Assembly (NCBI GenBank): GCA_007124105.1
Contig: SLFT01000021.1
Coordinates: 1-7,915 of the forward strand
DNA length: 7,915 bases
DNA from: Candidatus Hydrogenedentota bacterium
GTDB lineage: Bacteria > Hydrogenedentota > Hydrogenedentia > Hydrogenedentales > CAITNO01
Direction of reading: 5' to 3'
The notes beneath the pieces are model-generated. The model made no database searches, had not been told where the DNA came from, and was given only the letters and a program-made list of their open reading frames with translations. Shown here piece by piece: positions 1-3,967 of this stretch. Numbering within the stretch: position 1 is the stretch's first letter; each line of letters begins with the position of its first letter. A program made the translations under genes and the position numbers.

Positions 1-436
1 GATATAAGGCATCTTTTTCAAGAGGAGGCTTATCCTGTTGCCACAAATCCTGTTTCTGGACCGTCCAGGCGGGAGGCGGTAAAAGCAGGAGCCGATAATG
101 GTTGGGATGCGTAATGCCCCACACGGCATAGCGCCGCGCCATTTCTATGACCCGTTCCACGTGATCTTTTATTTCCATGCACTCGAGCAGTGTATTGCGC
201 AGGGCGAGATAGTCATTCCGAATAATGGCCAGTACCAACGACTGCTTGTCTTTAAAGTACTGGTAAATAGTCGCTGGAGAATATTCTATTGCCTTGGCGA
301 TCTTACGCAACGTGACCGCTTCGTAACCATCGCGCACGAACATTTCCCGGGCTACATCCAGAATGCGGGTTTCCATCTCAGCCCGTTCGCGTTCACGCCG
401 TTGCTCGGAAATTGTAGGTTCCGTTTTGATGTTCAT
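1..436 (-). CDS. TetR/AcrR-family transcriptional regulator (3' end outside window)
   Basis: The frame encodes 145 residues and runs off the left edge, so the C-terminal part of the ligand domain is missing. Residues 21-72 form the TetR DNA-binding domain: helix 1 (ETRILDVAREMFVRDGYEAV), then the helix-turn-helix at about 42-61 (TLRKIAKAIEYSPATIYQYF) and the signature YQYFKDKQSL. Residues about 75-120 are the start of the helical effector domain (HPNHYRLLLLPPPAW). TetR proteins are dimeric repressors that leave their operator when a small ligand binds; the ligand here cannot be told. The ATG at 436-434 is the only good start in the frame, because no in-frame start lies just upstream. A GAGGG at 454-450 precedes it at a rather long spacing of 13 nt. 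The gene is divergent from the pseudopilin at 978, but 541 bp lie between them, so a regulatory link is only possible. Its true target could lie to the left of the window. Confidence 0.9.
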   Translation of the reverse strand, partial: MNIKTEPTISEQRRERERAEMETRILDVAREMFVRDGYEAVTLRKIAKAIEYSPATIYQYFKDKQSLVLAIIRNDYLALRNTLLECMEIKDHVERVIEMARRYAVWGITHPNHYRLLLLPPPAWTVQKQDLWQQDKPPLEKDALY

Positions 437-819
437 GGTGTTTGTACATCCCTCGCTGGTAAGGGCCTCGTTAATATATGTAATCTTCATCGCGAAGCGG
501 CAACATTCCACGAACTGAACGCAAGATGTACGAGCCCAACCGCGATCGCTTTCTTTGCGTGGATTGTATAGACCCTCTATATTCTCAGACTACGGGTGAC
601 TTAATTTTACGCAATAGCCGACTCCCGTTCAAGTGCATGAATAGAATGTGCCTGGGAACAGGGCCGCGCGCTGTACGCATAAGGACATCTGACATACGTA
701 TTGGATGGGCCGCCGGCGTATTCATGGCGCCCCCGGCACGTACATAATGACAATCTGATTTGTTACGCCGTCTATATCTTAAGGCATACATTCAAGCGAA
801 AATCCAGCAGGCATAATAT

Positions 820-849
820 TTGACTTTCGAGTTTCCTGTCTGGTACACT
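820..849 (+). promoter_or_regulatory. Candidate sigma70-type promoter of the pseudopilin gene
   Basis: TTGACT (820-825) and TACACT (844-849) are separated by 18 nt, matching the -35 and -10 consensus at 5/6 and 4/6 positions. The predicted start near 856 would give a leader of about 120 nt before the ATG at 978. This is a prediction from sequence alone. Confidence 0.5.
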
Positions 850-857
850 GCTTGTGT

Positions 858-868
858 CTGTTAAACAG
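858..868. promoter_or_regulatory. Short palindrome at the predicted transcription start
   Basis: CTGTT-A-AACAG is a perfect inverted repeat with 5-bp arms. It lies directly downstream of the TACACT -10 box, at about +3 to +13, where a repressor would block initiation. An 11-bp palindrome can arise by chance, so the operator role is only a suggestion. Confidence 0.25.
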
Positions 869-977
869 CGTTTGTTTTATAACCCAAGTTTGATCGCGGG
901 CGGCAGACATATAAAAAAAGCCGCTAAACGATGCCCTTTATACGAAACTCATTTTACAACATGAAGGAACTGCACAC

Positions 978-1991
978 ATGAAAAAGCAAGGATTCACCCT
1001 TATCGAGCTGTTAGTAGTTATCGCCATTATCGGTATTTTGGCGGCCATCCTGCTGCCGGCGTTGGCGCGCGCCCGTGAGGCGGCCCGTCGCGCAAGCTGC
1101 CAGAATAACCTTCGCCAGTGGGGGTTGATCTATAAGATGTACGCCAATGAATCGCCCGGCGAAAAATTTCCGCGCCTTCAGGCAGGCGCTTTCCCGGTAT
1201 TAAATGATGACGGTGTCCCTGCTAATAGGGATCTCATGATTTTTGATTTGGGCGCGAATACTTTCTCGCTCTATCCGGAATACCTGACGGACCCGGCCCT
1301 GATTCTGTGCCCCTCGTCGCCGACCATGGGAGAGTCCAGGGACAACATGATGGACGCCAGTGGCCGGCTGAATCTGGCCGGGGTCAATCCGCCCGATAAA
1401 TTTGCCAGCGCTATTGATTCCAGCTACACATACCTGGGTTGGGTCTTTGACCAGTATGGATTTGAGTCGCCTGGATTGTCCGTTGAAGCAATCCTGACAA
1501 TCATGGAATTTGTAGGCGAAACGGACAAAATCCCTGCTGACGCCGACACTTATTACGGCCCTTCACAGTTTATCGCTGCGCTGGACTCGCTGTTTGAGAA
1601 AATCATCCCGCTTTTTGTGACCGAGAACTATGATGGCATTGCCAGGCTTATAGATGGGGATATTGCCCTTGACGGCAAGGACGGCGAGTTTTTGGGGCGG
1701 CAACTGGGCAATGGCGGCAGCGACACTATCCACCGTCTGCGCGAGGGCGTTGAGCGCTTTATGATTACCGACATCAACAACCCCGGCGCCAGCGCGCAGG
1801 CGCAAAGCACCATGCCGATTATGTTTGACCACATCGCGGTGACCCCGAGCCTGTTCAACCATATCCCCGGCGGCGCCAATGTTCTGTACATGGACGGCCA
1901 TGTCACCTTTGACCGCTATATTGAACAAGGTGACGGCTTGTGCAATCGCCGCGTCGCCGAAACGCTTGGCGTCATGGCGCTGGCCCTATAG
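978..1991 (+). CDS. Prepilin-type (type II/IV pseudopilin-like) protein with C-terminal H-X(n)-DG domain
   Basis: This protein has 337 residues. The N-terminus carries the class III prepilin signal: basic MKKQG, cleavage before F6, then FTLIELLVVIAIIGILAAIL with Glu at +5, and a hydrophobic helix to about residue 27. A basic stretch (residues 29-38) and SCQNNLRQWGLIYKMYANE follow, as is usual in this group. A variable, probably exported domain spans about 60-290. The C-terminus carries the 'prepilin-type processing-associated H-X9-DG' signature around H295-IPGGANVLYM-D306-G307-H308; here the spacing is ten residues because of the extra Ile. Such proteins are processed by a prepilin peptidase and occur in many copies in Planctomycetes, Lentisphaerae and Hydrogenedentes; their individual roles are mostly unknown. 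The start is supported by GAAGGAAC at 963-970, with AAGGA ending 9 nt before the ATG. The stop lies inside a GCCCTATAGGGC palindrome. No other secretion genes are adjacent, so it appears to be a stand-alone transcript. Confidence 0.93.
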   Translation: MKKQGFTLIELLVVIAIIGILAAILLPALARAREAARRASCQNNLRQWGLIYKMYANESPGEKFPRLQAGAFPVLNDDGVPANRDLMIFDLGANTFSLYPEYLTDPALILCPSSPTMGESRDNMMDASGRLNLAGVNPPDKFASAIDSSYTYLGWVFDQYGFESPGLSVEAILTIMEFVGETDKIPADADTYYGPSQFIAALDSLFEKIIPLFVTENYDGIARLIDGDIALDGKDGEFLGRQLGNGGSDTIHRLREGVERFMITDINNPGASAQAQSTMPIMFDHIAVTPSLFNHIPGGANVLYMDGHVTFDRYIEQGDGLCNRRVAETLGVMALAL

Positions 1992-2132
1992 GGCGCATAC
2001 AAGCGCACCGAATTAAAGAACTCTTCCGTAAGTTGTGCCAACGTGGACGCGTCAAAAACAGGGTGTCTGCGTTGGCGCAGGCCATCGTATGCATTGCTGT
2101 TTCCGGGCCCAACTTCGGTGCGGCCACAGCCG

Positions 2133-2414
2133 CTCAATACTGTCATGCTTAAACTTATCGCTGAAGCCATAAAAGCCTCGCCCGACATGAACGCATATAT
2201 CGAGTACAACCGCCGCAACAACGTCGGGAACATCCATTATCGCGACCAGATATATATTGCCACGCCGATGATGACGCCGGCGCAGCGCATGATTACGCCA
2301 GTGCTGCGCGATGTGGGCGACAAATCCCTGCGTGAAGTGTGCGAGGCCATGGAAGCCCTTGCCAGACGCGCCAACAACACACGAGGTAATGGCGACTATG
2401 CGCTGGTGCTGTGA
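2133..2414 (+). pseudogene. Remnant resembling the middle of a 2-oxoacid dehydrogenase E2 acyltransferase catalytic domain
   Basis: The translation from about 2133 contains LNTVMLKLIAEAIKASPDMN followed by AYIEYNRRN, a 'RDQIYIATPMMTP' segment and 'PVLRDVGDKSLREVCEAMEA' then LARRANNT. This order resembles the E2 catalytic domain (PF00198-like): 'LLKAVAEALKxHPxLNA', a strand with 'vATP', then 'vPVxRDxxxKSLxEIxxxxxxLxxRAR'. About 80-90 residues are recognisable. The lipoyl and E3-binding domains, the first part of the catalytic domain and the C-terminal HxxxD catalytic region are all absent. The frame stops at 2412-2414 just after the ARRANNT segment. The possible starts (GTG 2043, ATG 2145) have no ribosome binding site, and the residues upstream of 2133 look non-coding. 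I infer a truncated relic. It could instead belong to a stand-alone E2-like family, but even those are much longer. The family match is from memory of the consensus and was not searched. Confidence 0.5.
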
Positions 2415-2444
2415 ACCAAGCCCTCCCGGTAAACGATGATGATG

Positions 2445-2474
2445 TTGGGGAGGTATTCCGCGTTCTGCTATAAT
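2445..2474 (+). promoter_or_regulatory. Extended -10 promoter of the DUF4258/YgiT module
   Basis: A perfect TATAAT (2469-2474) is preceded by TGC, giving the extended -10 form TGnTATAAT. A weaker TTGGGG (2445-2450) lies 18 nt upstream as -35. Transcription would begin near 2481, which rules out the TTG at 2474 as translation start and agrees with the TTG at 2507. Confidence 0.6.
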
Positions 2475-2506
2475 TGAATGAAGTTTTTTTCTGGAGGCCT
2501 TCTGGA

Positions 2507-2791
2507 TTGAAATACGCTCACATTGATTTCAGTGCTCATGCCATTCAACGCATGTTCGAAAGGGACATCAGCGCCGATGCAGTAATGGATACAGTGAAAA
2601 ACGGCGAAATAATCGCTGAATACAGGGATGACCAGCCTTATCCCAGCTATCTTTTACTTGGTTTCGTTGAATCGGCGCCGCTGCACGTTGTTATTGGCGT
2701 TGACCCGGAGTCAAGCGGGTTGCATGTCATTACGGTATATTGCCCGGAACGCCACTTGTGGTCTTGCGATTATAAAACAAGGAAACGATGA
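2507..2791 (+). CDS. DUF4258 domain protein, probable toxin of a type II toxin-antitoxin pair
   Basis: This is a 94-residue protein. I chose the TTG at 2507 because GGAGG (2493-2497) sits 9 nt upstream and because an earlier TTG at 2474 overlaps the -10 box. The DUF4258 pattern covers nearly the whole protein: DFSAHAIQRMFERDIS (residues 7-22, with H11, R15, R19), helix DAVMDTVKNGEII, Y45-P46, PLHVVIGVD (58-66), HVITVYCPERHLW (73-85) and a basic tail. DUF4258 proteins are commonly found beside small antitoxins and are thought to be RelE/ParE-like; an RNA-cutting activity is inferred, not shown. The last codon overlaps the next gene as ATGA, which indicates translational coupling. The toxin-first order matches HigBA and MqsRA modules. 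TTG initiation could keep toxin synthesis low. Confidence 0.82.
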   Translation: MKYAHIDFSAHAIQRMFERDISADAVMDTVKNGEIIAEYRDDQPYPSYLLLGFVESAPLHVVIGVDPESSGLHVITVYCPERHLWSCDYKTRKR

Positions 2792-3015
2792 TGAAATGCG
2801 CGCTTTGTAAACAGGGCGACACAGCGCCCGGTGTTGTTACCGTTACGCTTCAACGCAACGGCGCTGTAATTATCATTAAAGATGTGCCGGCGGAAGTGTG
2901 CGCCAACTGCTGCGAATACTACCTTGCCGAAGACATTACACGCGCCGTATTGCGTCTTGCCAACGAAAGCGTTCAAAAGGGCGTCGAAGTCGAAATTGTG
3001 CGTTTTGCGGCATAA
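2788..3015 (+). CDS. YgiT-type zinc-finger protein, probable antitoxin partner
   Basis: This is a 75-residue protein (74 if the second ATG is used). It has two zinc knuckles, C4-A-L-C7 near the N-terminus and C38-A-N-C41 after a beta-rich segment (TVTLQRNGAVIIIKDVPAEV), followed by EYYLAEDITRAVLRLANESV. This is the layout of the N-terminal zinc-binding domain of MqsA/YgiT; the usual 'CGE' after the second knuckle is CCE here. The C-terminal helix-turn-helix of full-length MqsA is absent, as in many short family members. It therefore probably neutralises the DUF4258 protein by direct binding, without binding the promoter itself. The sequence ATGATG offers two starts: the first (2788) overlaps the toxin stop as ATGA, while the second (2791) has the better spacing from AAGGAAA (2779-2785). 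DUF4258 followed by a YgiT-type finger is a recurrent gene pair. Confidence 0.85.
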   Translation: MMKCALCKQGDTAPGVVTVTLQRNGAVIIIKDVPAEVCANCCEYYLAEDITRAVLRLANESVQKGVEVEIVRFAA

Positions 3016-3344
3016 GCCCCGAAAGCGCTCCTGCACTGATGCCCGCAAACGGCCACGCAACTGCGATGGTGGAATACACATTCGGAACAGACCGACGGCA
3101 TTGTCCCCGCCGCAGGGAAAAAATTTCCGCTAACAACAACGCCAGACCGCCACAGATGACGGCATGTGCATGAACAATGGCGTTACCAAATACATCCGAT
3201 GTATCGCTAACAGGTTGTGTGGCTTTCTCATCCGGCTTTGGTGTCGCCCGCCCACACAACGGACATACATTCCCAACTCTTGATTTATATTCCGGGGCGC
3301 TACAACATGCCCTGTTGCCTCATGTAAAAATCTACTCGAAACGC
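3016..3344. other. Non-coding or decayed stretch after the toxin-antitoxin pair
   Basis: I see no intact gene here. Minus-strand frames between about 3320 and 3030 read CPLCGR (3265-3248) and then two hydrophobic stretches, but there is no ATG or ribosome binding site, and the frame runs convergently into the zinc-finger gene. It may be a relic. A short GGAAA-AAA-TTTCC inverted repeat (3116-3128) and the palindrome at 3190-3204 are the only structures noticed. No T-tract terminator follows the antitoxin. Confidence 0.45.
3190..3204. promoter_or_regulatory. 15-bp perfect palindrome, possible operator
   Basis: ATACATC-C-GATGTAT is a perfect inverted repeat with 7-bp arms and a single central base. 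Its size and AT-rich outer arms resemble dimeric repressor operators, including those of TetR-type proteins. No promoter is evident immediately next to it; the nearest strong one starts at 3345. The function is unknown. Confidence 0.35.
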
Positions 3345-3373
3345 TTGACTTTGTATACCCTATGTGTTACAAT
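3345..3373 (+). promoter_or_regulatory. Near-consensus sigma70 promoter of a small broken cassette
   Basis: TTGACT (3345-3350) and TACAAT (3368-3373) are separated by exactly 17 nt, each matching consensus at 5 of 6 positions. It is the best promoter in the window. The predicted start is near 3380, about 25 nt before the ATG at 3405. Confidence 0.72.
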
Positions 3374-3380
3374 GGTATAC
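3353..3380. promoter_or_regulatory. Inverted-repeat operator flanking the -10 box
   Basis: GTATACC (3353-3359) and its exact reverse complement GGTATAC (3374-3380) flank a 14-nt core containing the -10 box TACAAT. Each arm also contains the self-palindrome GTATAC, and the two GTATAC centres lie 22 bp apart, about two helical turns. A dimeric or tetrameric repressor bound here would cover spacer, -10 box and start site. This is typical of autoregulated small cassettes such as toxin-antitoxin operons. The repressor is not identified. Confidence 0.6.
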
Positions 3381-3404
3381 ATGCTTGGGCGCAAAGGCCT
3401 CGAA

Positions 3405-3544
3405 ATGAATGCCCCCACAGACGCCAAGTGGCCTGAGGGATTGAAGCAAAGGCATGAGGAGACGTTGGGCATGTTGTGTTTCGGGACGTTATCCAGGCCA
3501 TGATGCAGGGAAGGCGCTGTCAGAGCGTCTCCCGCATCCAATAA
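3405..3544 (+). pseudogene. First small reading frame of the broken cassette (apparent frameshift)
   Basis: The ATG at 3405 follows AAAGG (3393-3397) at 7 nt and starts MNAPTDAKWPEGLKQRHEET, but the frame stops at 3501-3503 after 32 residues. A second frame, open from about 3458, reads GHVVFRDVIQAMMQGRR and stops at TAA 3542-3544, exactly where the next gene's ribosome binding site begins. Joining the two by a -1 shift around TTGGGC (3465-3470) would give about 46 residues with normal operon spacing to the next start. I do not recognise the family. An upstream in-frame ATG at 3381 would make a leaderless message and is less likely. Indel decay or an assembly error are both possible; functional recoding is less likely. 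Confidence 0.4.
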
Positions 3545-3556
3545 GGAGTGAACCCA

Positions 3557-3743
3557 ATGAAGCAGGATAACCCTGAAGGCGGTGCGACAACTCCAGCAGG
3601 AAGTTGAGAAGAAACAATGGTTTGACCGGAAGATCAAAAAGGATGCCGTACGGCATCTGCGAGTGGAAAGCGATATATTGGACCAGATAAAGGCAGAGGC
3701 CGTACTGTCCGACAGTATACGACTTTGCCGCCGCTGTACATGA
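3557..3743 (+). pseudogene. Second small reading frame of the broken cassette (apparent frameshift)
   Basis: The ATG at 3557 has the strongest ribosome binding site in the region, AAGGAG (3543-3548) at 8 nt, yet its frame ends after 16 residues (MKQDNPEGGATTPAGS, stop 3605-3607). Skipping one base after CCT (near 3575) enters a frame of 55 residues: KAVRQLQQEVEKKQWFDRKI, then KKDAVRHLRVESDILDQIKA and EAVLSDSIRLCRRCT, stop 3741-3743. That stretch is charged, helical in character and coding-like. 'AVRHLRVESDILDQIKAEA' loosely recalls the strand-plus-helix start of a ribbon-helix-helix (CopG/BrnA-type) antitoxin, but the second helix is missing. The repressor-like content would suit the operator upstream. 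The family assignment is tentative. An internal GTG at 3582 could start a 53-residue product but has poor spacing. Confidence 0.4.
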
Positions 3744-3967
3744 AACAAAATCCTTGATTTTCAAGTCAAAATACTAACCCGGATATTGCACCATCTCAAG
3801 CACTTTGCTTGCCCGCCGACTTCGACGTGTCCCGACACGCTGTCAGCCGGCGACCTGCGCAAAGCGCTTGATCTGACGCAATCTTCGCAGGCTCACGACG
3901 AACCCTGGTGAAATATCCGGGCTAGTGTAGACATTTCTCCCAGACCCCAGATTAAGGAAAGTATGAT

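Larger units (their letters stand above)
437..977. other. 541-bp divergent intergenic region
   Basis: I see no convincing gene here. The open frames present lack ribosome binding sites and have arginine/serine/proline-rich translations without motifs. The left end should hold the TetR promoter; the best candidate on the minus strand is TATATT (478-473) with TTGCCG (503-498), but the 19-nt spacing makes it weak. The right end holds the pseudopilin promoter and leader, listed separately. The stretch from about 510 to 800 shows no repeats or strong hairpins that I could find, and its content remains unexplained. Confidence 0.5.

Noticed and set aside
98..571. Open frame of 157 codons on the plus strand opposite the TetR gene
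   Set aside because: It lies antisense to a clear TetR DNA-binding domain, has no ribosome binding site and no recognisable motif.
1563..1928. Two overlapping minus-strand open frames within the pseudopilin gene
   Set aside because: They are antisense to the H-X(n)-DG region, have no ribosome binding site and show no motif.
1983..1994. GCCCTATAGGGC palindrome at the pseudopilin stop as a terminator
   Set aside because: A palindrome without loop or T-tract is a poor terminator; it contains the stop codon and may be chance.
1916..2233. Minus-strand frame of 105 codons between pseudopilin and E2 remnant
   Set aside because: Part of it (VFDASTLAQLTEEFFNSVRL) looks somewhat coding-like, but it overlaps the pseudopilin end and has no motif or clear start signal.
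2474..2506. Upstream TTG at 2474 as start of the DUF4258 protein
   Set aside because: It overlaps the TATAAT box, would lie before the predicted transcription start, and has no ribosome binding site; the TTG at 2507 has GGAGG at 9 nt.
3797..3811. CAAGCA-CTT-TGCTTG hairpin as an intrinsic terminator
   Set aside because: It is followed by CCCGCCG and not by a T-tract.
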